NCBI GenBank assembly: GCA_016647705.1
Contig: CM028335.1
Span: 15,397,905-15,461,904 of the forward strand
Direction: 5' to 3'
Length of the DNA stretch: 64,000 nt
Source of the DNA: Eucommia ulmoides
Taxonomy: Eukaryota; Streptophyta; Magnoliopsida; Garryales; Eucommiaceae
Numbering within the stretch: position 1 is the first letter of the stretch; each line of letters begins with the position of its first letter. The position numbers and the translations under genes are program-made. Below the pieces are notes generated by a model. The model had not been told where the DNA came from. It made no database searches and was given only the letters and a program-made list of their open reading frames with translations. Shown here piece by piece: positions 46,601-57,612 of this stretch.

Positions 46601-49587
46601 CGCACTCCTTAGTGCAGCAGAATCAGCCTGATGAAGGGCGCCGACAGTGAGGACCTACAAATAAAAACTTCAAAAACCATTAAATATTGACTATGTTTTG
46701 TAACAAAAACTCGGTAAAAACAGCTGAATTTTTTGTAATTGAATCAAATTTTCAAGGGCAAAATTACCACATTTCTCCCGGGAGGTTTAGACGGAGTTAT
46801 CAACCGCCGCAAAAACCAAGGAACCTGTTTTTGAGCTTGAGGTGTCAATGGGTAATAATCATGACGAGGAGTGATCACCAAATCAAACCTATCTAGATTT
46901 GACCGGGGGTGTTGTATCTGAAAGAGCAATGTCGAAAAAAACATGACTGCTTTTCTCTTTCTTTTATATTTATAAATTTATCATACTTCATTTGAAAAAA
47001 AAAATGAAAAAGAAAAAGGAAAAAACAAAAAAACTAGTCCTTTATCTCAAACCTGAACAACGAAAACGATTTCTGGAGCCAACCGTTTTATGGAAGTTGC
47101 AATTGGAATGGTATCTCTACCGGACGCCACCACCAATAAAGGACCATCCCTGAATTAGAAGGGAAAAAACTTATAAAATAACAAGGGTTGAAAATCAAGA
47201 AAAAGCGTGTATGTGTATATAAATAGACACACGGAGAGAGATTGTCCAAGAGGCAAATCAAGTTATACTTCTCAAATGTTTCAGAAGCCATTGTTGCTAT
47301 TCTCTTTGCATCAGCATCTAGAGCAAATGATCGGCCTGCACAACATTTTAAAGCACGAAGAAACAGTTTCCCCTAATCTCCCCAAGGAATTTCCCCCTTT
47401 TTTCCCCTAATCTGGAAGAACAGTTTAATTAAATCTTCAAACAAAAGTATATTTTTCCATATTTTAGTTTACCAATCATACATGAAGTTGAATTATGATA
47501 ATCTGGCACAACCTTTTATTTCATCAGGAAGATGAATGGTTGAATTTCCACGAAATCGCTTTAGGACATGATCTAATATTCTATGGAGAGTAACTGGCAA
47601 CCAATGAAACCACTCATTGAATACTCCTTTTGGCCTCATAACTCGCTTCACATGTAATGAAAAATAAGAATAAAATAAATACTCAGCTGCACAAAAACAA
47701 CAACAAAAAAAAATGTACAATTTCAATTTGCTTTAGGACATGCTGTTTGCCATTAGTAGTACTTTAAACTTAGAGAGACTCCAACAGGGAATCATCAAAT
47801 TGGGTAATCAAAACAAGATTTGGTTACTTGAATAGTAACTTTAAATACCTAAAGTTTGAAAAAACTTTCCAACCCATTGGAGAGACTATATTTGAACACA
47901 AGTCATTTTGGCAGTTAGAAAGTTTGATGAACTATTTTGTACTTGAGTCATCACCCAGTGTGAATCCCTATATTGAATTTCTGTATGTACATCTTTTACT
48001 AGGAAATCTTGTGCATTTGGGTGAAGTTTCTAGAAGAAATTTGACTTGAAATGGGATTCCTAAAATTGCCCAATTGGTTACTGTTTTCGTTCCCTGATTT
48101 CTGTTCCCGCTCCAAAAATTTTGGGATTAATGTATAGAAACACGTTTCTGTTCCCAAAATTTTGGGAGTAATTCCTGAATTCCTTAAGAATCTGAGAAAA
48201 AAAAAATATTGATTCATATTCAGTCCCACAAAACTATTCTCACTACCATCTCGCCGACCACCATACATTTAAAGGAAAAAAAGAAAACAAATGTTGCAAC
48301 TAAATGCGTTTCTTGTTTCTATCCTCATAAATTAAAAGAAACAATTTCAAGATAATGGTCGTTACAAAACATGTTTCAATTCCCGAAATACTTTAGAATG
48401 GAAAAAGAATTATCATCTCAGTTTTTCGGAAGTAGAAACACTAACCAAATGCCACCTGAGAAATCCCTTCTCAAACCCAAATATCATCTTCAAATACCTC
48501 AACGGAGCATGCGTTCCATAATTGTTTCTTCCTAAAAGATCCATGTTACCATATTTTTGTCAAACCTAAAATTTAGATTCTAGAAACATTTCCCAAGTTC
48601 ATGCCAAAAGAAACAACTAATAAGAAAACCATGTAGCATCCACTTTTTCTTTCTGCAGCCCATGGTACAGATGGCATTAAGATCCCAGAATGTTGAGCAA
48701 AAACCACTAGTTTCGCAAGTAATAGAAATGATTCATGACAGTAAAATTTATTCGTGAGAAGGGAGGTGGGTGGGCTGCAATTAGGAGAAGAGGCTCAAGT
48801 TAGCTAGCAATGACTCAGAGACAAGTCACCGTGGTGACGGTACAACGACTTGCGCTGAACCTCTCTTCCCCGAGTCCATCTCCATTGAGATCTCTCACCC
48901 TCATTCTCTATCACGCGAAGAGATATTTATAACCCTTCAAGAAGAATTAATGATCGGGCGAGACGAAAATTCTTTAGTTCGGATATTGCTGGTAAAAAAG
49001 AAGATAAGATCGAGTCATTGGCTCATTGCAAAGGAAAGGGGGAAGTTCCGTAGAATAATTTCTTTGTTGTTGCGGCATTTAGCTAATAAAATGGAAGTTA
49101 TGCGTCCGTCAAGCTTTCGAGCAGCTTTTTCAACTGCCGCCTAATCCCCCAACATGCTCAAGAACACGCGAAGAAATTATCAAAAGGACTCATTTTGGGA
49201 TTGGAAAAAATAGGACTTATTCATACCCTTATGAATCGGACAATGTGACTTGTGGTCTTGACGGCAGATAGATATTTTCTGAAGAGTGAGCGCTGGCCTT
49301 TTTTAATATTGAATCGCAGCCATTTCCCACTTTCTTGGGAAAGGGAAGACATTTCACAAAATATCAGTAATTTGCTGGTCTAATTCTTCGTCCGAAACAA
49401 GAATAAATACAGCATTTCAAAGCTCAATTGAGAAAAACCAAACAGATTGGGGGTGGATGAAGATGAAAACACTCACGTATAAAGTATGTCGATGAGAAAG
49501 CCCTAGAGCTCGAACCAGACCAATGCACTGGTTCTCAGCACCGGCGAACCCGTTGCCGATTACCACCGCCCGTCTGATTGCTCGCAT
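43646..49587 (-). CDS. ELM1: ELM1-family mitochondrial fission protein
   Basis: Eleven exons: 49477-49587, 47513-47645, 47269-47335, 47053-47149, 46768-46917, 46528-46654, 46014-45902, 45753-45816, 44376-44469, 44174-44282 and 43646-43747. All introns are GT-AG and the phases match, giving 388 residues. Conserved blocks include VVIGNGFAGAENQCIGLVRA (8-27), ASGRDTIPIA (112-121), ITPRHDYYPLTP (151-162) and GHLAWADALIVTADSVSM (294-311), as in Arabidopsis ELM1 (At5g22350) and its paralogue At5g06180 from memory. ELM1 sits on the outer mitochondrial membrane and helps recruit the dynamin DRP3A. The product lacks the N-terminal extension and some residues around 75-85 found in ELM1. Synteny favours the At5g06180 paralogue. 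Confidence 0.93.
44655..44735. repeat. Fold-back GTTTGTTTAGTGTTT...AAACAAAC element in an ELM1 intron
   Basis: CCCGTTTGTTTAGTGTTTTG and GTTCCCAG are mirrored around AAAATTTT by TGGGAAGAGAAGTACTAAACAAAC-like sequence, giving an imperfect hairpin of about 60 bp. Related GGGAACAGAAAC and ACTAACCAAATGCCACC stretches occur near 45340, 46090, 46430, 48100 and 48440 in the same gene, and near 25556 and 39480 in CASP introns. Confidence 0.55.
45816..45816 (-). other. ELM1 exon 8 acceptor boundary
   Basis: First base of exon 8. It follows an AG and keeps the frame V-S-E-L after K266 of exon 7. It is noted because exon 8 is only 64 bp long and would be easily missed. Confidence 0.8.
46052..46078. repeat. 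(GA)n microsatellite in ELM1 intron 6
   Basis: About 13 GA units. Confidence 0.95.
48780..49330. other. Compositionally distinct segment in ELM1 intron 1, possibly organellar DNA
   Basis: This part of the 1.83-kb first intron has balanced base composition unlike the AT-rich flanks. It carries an open plus-strand frame (48950-49144; LVRILLVKKKIRSSHWLIAK, then AKERGKFRRIISLLLRHLA) with clustered basic residues. The texture resembles plant mitochondrial DNA, but I cannot name a mitochondrial gene in it. It may equally be an unknown repeat. Confidence 0.3.
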
Positions 49588-50547
49588 CAGGTTAGATTAG
49601 TAGAAGAAGACCGCAACAGCAACGAACGACGCCGCCGGCTAAGAGTGATGAGAACCGATGAAAGAGGAAGGAGATTCAAATTTCTATCGGCAGATTAGAA
49701 TTTCGCCGTCGCATAGATAGTTCAGGACTAGCTCGAGTGAAAACTAATTGTGGAAACATCCCCCAGGTAATTTGGATTCCTCCAATTAGACCCCGATTAT
49801 TGTTTTTATCTCGTTTGTCAAAAGCGGAGGGTCACCAATTGGTCTACATGGCTTAAAAAAAATTATATTTAACTCTAAGATTTAGAGTTTTATGTCAATT
49901 CGACCCAATTATTAGTAGTTAATTAAAATCTAGACAAAAATGGTGATACGTAATAAGAATAAGACGTCACTGACAAAGTTGCCGATCAACCATGGCTATT
50001 CTCGGAGCTACGAAAGAGAGAAACAATGAGATTTCAAGAGAAAAAAAATATTTTGTACCATTATATTTATTATAAGTATTTAAATTATTCATGTGATATT
50101 AATTGTACCTTGAGTGATAAAATTATATATAAAATTAATATTTTTTCTATTCATATTTTAACAGCTAACTAATATTGGACCAAATTGACCCAAAACTCCA
50201 ATTTTATGGATGTCTATGAACCAACTTGATTTCAATTGTTTTTTCATAACAAAGATAGATAAGAAGTATGTATGGTAGTGAAAAGGATGAACACATAAAT
50301 GGAAGAATGATTTAAAATATACTATAATAAATAAATAGTTATAAAGTAATTTAAATGGGACCAATCGGGGTGAAATTGGAGTATATGTATTAAAAAAAAA
50401 AAAAACAATTGAGTAGCATAATGGAGTAAATCAAACGTTCGGGCACTTAATAGAATACTAATACCAAACTCGAGGGACTAAGAGCGAAATTTATGGGAAC
50501 CTATTTATTTCTCTCTTCTTCGCTCCTCATCGCACGGACACGCCGAG
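49588..50547. promoter_or_regulatory. Shared upstream region between ELM1 (minus) and CYP18-2 (plus)
   Basis: The two start codons lie 960 bp apart in divergent orientation, so both promoters must be here unless upstream exons exist. The segment 49800-50480 is AT-rich without a recognisable element. Short CT-rich stretches lie just before each gene. Confidence 0.5.
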
Positions 50548-53267
50548 ATGTCGTCAAATCCCGAAGACCAGCCGACGCCGGAGGTCACCCTGGTGACCTC
50601 CATGGGTTCGTTCACCGTCGAGGTACCCCTCTCTCTCTCTCTTCCGTTTTTTTTTTCCCTCCGACTTGCTTCCCTAAAACCCAGAACTTTGAACCTCTGC
50701 CTAAAACCCTAAAACCCATATTTTTTCTTTGGAATTTTGGTGGAAGCAGATGTACTACAAACATGCGCCGAGAACTTGCCATAACTTCATCGAGCTCGCT
50801 CGAACTGGTTACTACGACAACGTCAAATTCCACAGAATCATTAAGGTCTCGCCCTATTTCTATCTATTCTGTATAAAATTGATGAAATTTTATATCTATC
50901 TATATATATATATACTGATGTCCTGTTTTTTGAGGTAGGATTTCATTATTCAAGGTGGAGATCCCACTGGAACCGGAAGGGGTGGAGACTCTTGTTATGG
51001 GTAATTCCCCTTTTATGCTTCCATAAATTTCGTATGCTATTTGCTTCTATTGTAAGGTCGCGTTTGGGTAAGGTAATTTAATGTGGAATTTCACTTTGGA
51101 AATGAATTAAATTCCTTGTTTTAAAATCCCTCGTTTGGGTGCTACTAAGAGGAATTTTGTAAAATCCGATGAATTTATAAAATGGAATTTGGTAGGGGGA
51201 AAATGAGATTTTCAAATCCCTTTGAAAAATGTGTTTCTTTTAGCTTCACTTCTCCAAATAGGTATAATTAAAATGATATTACTAAAATTATATTATTAAG
51301 ATTATAATATTAAAATTATAATATTAATTAATTTAAATTACTAAAATAAAATTATATTATTAGGTATATTTTCACATTTGCTATTATTAAAATTTAAAGG
51401 ATATCAAAATTTTGCGTACAGATACTTGATTATCCAAACGGTGAAATTGTGAAATTAAATAATCTAATTGTTCAAATAGTTCTACAAATAAAAAATTTAT
51501 AAATGATTGGATTTCAAAATTCTGAATTTTGAAATCCTATCATTTACAAATTTCTAAAATTTATCAAATCCCTTACCCAAATGCAACCTTAATCTTAAAA
51601 TCATGTTCCATGTTTTTTTTTTTGTTTTTTTTGGGTTTCATATGTCAATATTCCATAATTTTAAAAATGTTGTTGCTCAAGAACTTGGATTGAGTCTGGT
51701 ATTTTTCTTGATTAACTGTGTTAGAGGTTTGATAGTTGCTTCATATGATTGATATTTTTTTTTTTTAAATAATGGCAGTTATAAATTTGAAGATGAGATA
51801 ACCCCAGAATTGAAGCATACTGGAGCTGGTATTATATCCATGGCAAATGCCGGTCCAAATACAAATGGAAGCCAGTTCTTCATTACCCTAGCACCGGCAC
51901 AATCACTTAACGGTAATCATTTTTTTCTTCCTCGTATTGTAAATTTGTGTAAAAAATTGTAATTAGTTAGACCCTTTTTTTGCCCATAATTAGTCCTTGA
52001 TTTTATGTAAGATATAAATACTCAGAACATTTGATCTTCTTTTGCCTGTATAGACCGCGTTTCGATTAGGAATTTGATAAAATATATAGAATTTATTGAA
52101 TTTTAAAATCCCATCATTTTAGAGTTTAAAATCCTATTATTTGCAATTATGTTGTTTGGTTGTACTTTTTAAAATTGAATTTTTATTGGTGTGATTTTAC
52201 CTCAAGATGGATAGGTATATTTCATTTGAAAGGATTTATAGAAAACACCTCATTAGAAGGTATTTGGAGATGTCATTTATCACCCTTAAAGCCCATTTTG
52301 AAATTAAAAAAATAATAATAAATTTCTTGTAGCCAAGCAAAGAATTTCAATAAATATGAATTTCAGAAATCTCTTATCGAAATCAAATTCTCTCCAAATC
52401 CTGCATTCAAACACGTCCTCGGATTATTTTTGTTTGCAAACTAACTACTTGTCACTGAGTACTTGCAATGCATACATTTGATTCTCCACATGCCCCATAA
52501 CGTATGCAGAAGCCTTGTGCACTGGGCTACCCCTTTTTTTTGGGGTGGGGAAGGGGGAGCATTTTGCTTGTTTTTCATGGAAATCCCAGGGGTGTTTCAT
52601 CTTTGCAATTTTTTAGGCTAAATCACACTTTGCACGCTTGATGTTGAGTGCAATCTCAATATGCCCTTTGATGTTTTAATGTTTGCAATGTACCCCATGA
52701 AGTTTGATTTTTGTCTCTTATTGGTCCAATCAACATGTTTTGGTCATCATACTTGTCAGAGGAACAACAAGTGTATCACACATGCATCATAATTGAGAGG
52801 AAAAAAAAAGAAGAGAAAAAGATCAACACGGTGATGCAAGTGTTACTACTCTGGCGATTAAAATGACCCAAACGTGTCAATTGGACAAATTAGAGGCAAA
52901 ATTTAAACTTCAGTAGGTGTACAATGCTAAAATTAAAATATCATGGGATATATTGAGATCGCGCTCAAACTTCAGGGATGCAAAATGCGATTACCCTTTT
53001 TTATGTATCATTAAACATTTAGTTTGATAGTGTTTTGCATTTTGTGTTTTTCAGGAAAGCACACAATTTTTGGAAGAGTATGCAAGGGGATGGAAATTGT
53101 CAAGAGACTGGGGAGCGTTCAAACCGATAACAATGATAGGTATTTCTCTTATTTCCGATAAAAATAAATAACTAAATCGAAAGTACTTGATCTAAGAAGA
53201 TTTTTTTTATTTTTTTTTCAGACCAGTTCATGATGTGAAGATACTGCGGGCAGTTGTCAAAAAATGA
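50548..53267 (+). CDS. CYP18-2: Cyclophilin-type peptidyl-prolyl isomerase, CYP18-2 (PPIL1 orthologue)
   Basis: Six exons, 50548-50622, 50750-50845, 50939-51000, 51779-51912, 53055-53139 and 53222-53267, with GT-AG introns, encode 165 residues, a single cyclophilin domain with no targeting extension. Catalytic positions are kept: Arg54 and Phe59 ([19 protein letters not shown]), Gln62, Ala100-Asn101 ([14 protein letters not shown]), Phe112 and His125. The Trp that contacts cyclosporin in human cyclophilin A is Ser120 here ([10 protein letters not shown]), as I recall for the Arabidopsis orthologue At2g36130. The human counterpart PPIL1 is a spliceosome component, so a nuclear role is inferred. 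Introns 3 and 4 hold MITE-like insertions. Confidence 0.97.
51056..51588. mobile_element. MITE in CYP18-2 intron 3
   Basis: The left end GGTCGCGTTTGGGTAAGG pairs with the right end CCTTACCCAAATGCAACC at 16 of 18 positions. The flanks are TAA and TTA, so the three-base duplication is imperfect or the ends are AGGT...ACCT with TA. The subterminal palindrome TTTCAAAATTCTGAATTTTGAAA matches the style of the 31753-32880 family, of which this seems a shorter member. Confidence 0.75.
52050..52425. mobile_element. Possible MITE remnant in CYP18-2 intron 4
   Basis: The left part GACCGCGTTTCGATTAGG and the right part TGCATTCAAACACGTCC look like degraded inverted termini of the GCGTTTGG type, enclosing AT-rich DNA. 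No clear target duplication. Confidence 0.4.
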
Positions 53268-54522
53268 TATCTACTCGCTTCTGTAAATCCGAGCATTAAG
53301 CTTTGCCGGAGGGCTCATACATCGGGTGACTGTTCTTCATCGACTCTGGTGATTGTGTTCTTTATGAATTCTAATCTTCTAACAAGTTCAGAAATTATCA
53401 TTTTGTTCTGTTCTCCTCTGTTTTCGAATTGAAGTTCTTTCGAATCAGTAATCCGAAAACAATATATTAGATTCCCTTTGTTTGAAGTTAGGTTTCTTTT
53501 TTTTTTTTTTTAATATCTGTTTTAAAATTGTTTTCAGAACCTATTCAAAACATAGAGTGGGGTTTGTGTGGTGTTTTTATTGTAAGATTTTTTGATTTTT
53601 TCCATTTTACAAAAGTTTTAGAATAGAAACAAAAATCGTAGAAACAATTCGATTCTGTTTTCATAAAGTTTTTTTCAGAAAACTTTGGGAAGGAAAGAGG
53701 AACATATTGTTTCCACATTAAAGTCCAGGTACCAAATAGAAAATGACGCATTAAAATTTGTGGTGCCGATGATGAATATTTACTATGCTAGGGAATGATT
53801 GTTGTGGCTACAGGGTTGGTGGTGATTTTGATGCAATGGCAGATGTGTTCAGTGATAATGGTGAATGATTATTGTGATTGTCCGAGTGATAGTAAATCTT
53901 TATTATGGTAGTTAGTGTTTATTATTAAATAATAAAAATAAAAATAATTAAGGGGCATTTTTCTCATGGAAAATTATGTATTTTCAGAAATTGTTTATTC
54001 GTTTAAAAAAGAGTGGAGATAACTTTATTTAATGTATGGGATTTTGGCCCATACCAAATTACCCAATTTTTGTTTTTTTTTTTTAAAAAAACTATTAACT
54101 ATATTTGATGTTCCAAAAATATCCTCTTAAAAACCAAACAATCAAAAAATCCTAATTCATCCCCACATAAAACCTATATATTTGTATATCTGTCTTTATT
54201 TTTCTCTCGGCTCCACCATCATCGGCCACAACAACCATTGTGACACTACTGCTGAACATTATACTGCCATCACTATTGAACATTCCGCCGCCACAATCGT
54301 CCATATCCACCACCGCGTCACCACAGCCGAACATCATATCACGACCACTGCAGCTCCGCTCTTCACAACCACTAAATAGCACATCACCACCACACAACTC
54401 TGTACCAATACCAAACAACAAAACACTACTATCACCACCTGATCGACCAGATCTAGGGGTGAACGAACCAAATCGCCGAACTAGATTAGCCATATTTGGT
54501 GACAATCTGACCAAATTTAGTT

Positions 54523-54574
<52 letters not shown>

Positions 54575-55659
54575 CTAGAAACAAAATCTAGTTTTTAGAT
54601 CTAGAATTATGGGTAGTTTTTTATGGTTTATTAAATTTTTGTTGTCCATTTATTAAATTTTGTTGGTTTTCTAAGTTTGCTCCTAAAATCCAAATATGAA
54701 TTTACAGAATGTTTTATACTATCTTTTTAATATTTGTTGTTGTGCTTGAATAGTTGCGACCTGCATTTCTAGATCTTGATTTCCAAATCTGAATTTTTGT
54801 TGTTCATTTAATGAATTTTTTCTGTGGTTTTATTGAATTGATTTGTTTTTTTATTCCTAATGTTGTGTTTTTGAATTGTTTGTTGTTGTAAATATGATGT
54901 TTTTTATTTTTTAAAACAAATTTTTTATTGTCACTTTTCAATTTGTATATTATTTGAATATCTGTTGTTGATTTTGCTATTATAAATTTTTTTTGCTAAT
55001 TTATTATTATTTTGATTTTTGTTGAAACAACAAAAATTTTGTTATTTAGTGTTTTTAGTTGTATAAATTTGATTATTTGTTGTTTATTTTTTTTAATTAT
55101 TTATTTTGGTGACGATGTTGGTTGACATTGTTAGTGAATGTTTGATGTGGTTGGTTAATGGGGGTTGTGGTGGTATTAAATATTTATTGTGGTGGTGAAT
55201 GGTTACAGTAGCCGTAATGGTGTTAGCTTGGTAGTTGATGATTGTGGTTGTGGTTTTTTTTTGTAATGATTGTTATTTTTAGTGGTGACGTAAATAATGA
55301 ATGTTTGTTATAGTAGTGAAGGTGATAGTGAATGTTTGTTATGGTGATGATTGTTTACTGTGGCAAAAATTGATTAAAGAAAATTGTCATGGAATATTAT
55401 GTATTTTTTGAATTAAAAAATGGGGTGGAATACTGTTCTATATCTTTACTATTTTTAGATATGTTTAATGTCATTTATTTAGACATTTTTATTTCCACAA
55501 TTAAGGCTAAATTATGTCTTGATATGGATCATTATATAAACCCTTCAGAAGGTTGTAGCAATATATGAAAAAGAATGCATGCTTCATGTTGTATTCAATT
55601 GTTATTCTATATTACTTCTGTTGGATCTTGGAGCTGCTATCATTCGTCGATACTTTCAT
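53268..55659. other. 3' flank of CYP18-2, low-complexity DNA
   Basis: After the 3' untranslated region the DNA is AT-rich with several GGTGGTGAATGTTTATTGTGG-like degenerate repeats (53760-53920 and 55120-55370). A CACCACCAC/CATCATC-rich stretch (54200-54520) opens frames in all directions, but these are triplet-repeat artefacts. No gene recognised. Confidence 0.5.
54525..54572. repeat. (CT)n microsatellite
   Basis: About 23 CT units, bracketed by AGATCT and GATCTAG. Confidence 0.96.
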
Positions 55660-55662
55660 TTA

Positions 55663-55842
55663 GGACTTATTTGATAACAACTTAATTTTTAAGTGCTGAA
55701 AATTAAGTACTTAAATTTTAAGTGCAGAAAATTTAAGTAGGTTGTTTGATAAAATTGTGCTGAATTTTTTTTGTTTGTTTAATAATTATAAAATTTGAAT
55801 ACTGAAAATTATTTAATTTACAAAACCACCCTTGAATCAAGC

Positions 55843-55881
<39 letters not shown>

Positions 55882-57612
55882 TAAAAAAAAAACAATAAAA
55901 AAAAATCAATAATATACTAAAAAGTTTAAATGTATAAATTATCACAAGTCAACAATAACATAGAATTCAACAGATTGACTGAAGTTTGATAAATATTTAA
56001 TCTGTTTATCATCTAACCAATCGGATTGGACCGAAACGGGACAATCTGATTGCAACCACAACATTCAACAATTTCTACTATTAGTTTGATTGAAAGCACA
56101 TTCTAGGATCTGAAGATTTAGGGTTGTGATTGTCTTGCTCGACATTCAAGTCCAAGTCGTTCGATGATTGGAGTTTATTATCAATATCATCCTCATGGGG
56201 AAGAATCAGATCGCAATCATTTGCATCCATTGCCCTAATAATTATCCAAACAATTTAGGACAAAAAAAATGTCATCATAAACTACAAAAGAGAGCGTTTA
56301 CGATTGTTGTAATAAGTGTTCAAAGCTAGTCATTAATGCCTCAAAACCCTTCATAAAACCATTAGACGAGATGAATAAGAACATCATTTCAGAAATTTGA
56401 GATTGATGTACGAATACAATTTGATTACGACGATATAGGAACTAAACAACAACGTAATTTCAAAGTTTAAAAGAGACATAAAAATCAAAAACGAAATGGA
56501 AACGATTTCGGAGTTTAAATTCAAGTTATAATTTTCAATGGTAAATCCATTTATTTCAAATTCAGCCAGCCAAATGCAACCTAGATGAATATTGGCGAAT
56601 TTACAAAATCAAGTTCAATCGAATTATGTGACTCGGATTATGACGGGTGTCTAACAGATAACCAGAAAATCAAGTTCAATTGAATGAATTTGTTGTGGAA
56701 AACGAATTGAAATCAACTACATCAAGTAGAATAAAATAATTTCGAACTCAACTTCTAGTTTTTGGCTAAAAAATAGACATCAAAGAGAAAAACGGAAACT
56801 TACAAACAAATATTAGAGGTCGGCCATGGACGAGCAAAGAACTTACAGTGTAAATCGGGAACTCTAAACTTCAAAAGAGCCGCAGAGCAAACCAAGCCTA
56901 GATCTGTCGATCTGATCTCTCATATCTAAGGTACCTAGCAATAACCACCGAAGACCAAGCTCTAGCCTCCAGCTATTGAAGCACAACTGCACAAGGTCTC
57001 GACGAAACAGCCTCGAGCCTATGTTGCGCAATCGATGGGCCTCCCACCGATGATGATCAGAAGAAGAACAGCGAGGAGACAAAATGAACACCATCATCAA
57101 CGAATTGAACAAATTGAACGACAAATATGGGAAGAGAACGGGAAATTTGTACAAAATCAAAGAATCTGAGAACGATTAAGTGTTATCGTTCTCAGATTTG
57201 GAACGATTGTGAATGACAATGAATGACTTGACAGTGAATGATCGAGAGCTCTAAGAGTGAGATCAAGAGGTCTGATATCGAGAGAAAGAGAGAGAAGTGA
57301 CATCGAGAGGTTGAGGTCTGAACAAAATCAAAGGCTATTGAATGAACATTGAATAGAAGACACCCTTCCATCCCTAAGGGCAAAACGGTCATTTCATTTT
57401 TTTTTAAATTGAAAAGTTGCTGAGAGCCTTCTGCAAAAAAAATAAAATAAGGAGGGCGTTATTGATTTTTTTACTTAATATTTTACTTAATTTTTAAGCT
57501 AACTTAATTAATTAAGTAATTTTCATTACATTTGTCAAACACATTTAATTAATTAAGTACTTAATTTAATCAGTATTAAGTGCTTAATTTTTTTTTTTTA
57601 TCAAACATGCCC
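55663..57612. mobile_element. TTA-flanked DNA element, 1.95 kb
   Basis: TTA flanks both ends (55660-55662 and 57613-57615). The left end GGACTTATTTGATAA pairs with the right end TTATCAAACATGCCC. Both subterminal regions are packed with TTAAGTACTTAA-like palindromic motifs. The interior includes a (TAA)n run (about 55846-55881) and a CGATCTGATCTC/GAGAGG-rich part (56870-57310). No transposase is visible. Best guess is a PIF/Harbinger-type non-autonomous element. Confidence 0.65.

Noticed and set aside
54152-54524. Overlapping frames of 120 and 94 residues
   Set aside because: CAT/CAC triplet-rich sequence open on both strands, with no recognisable domain.
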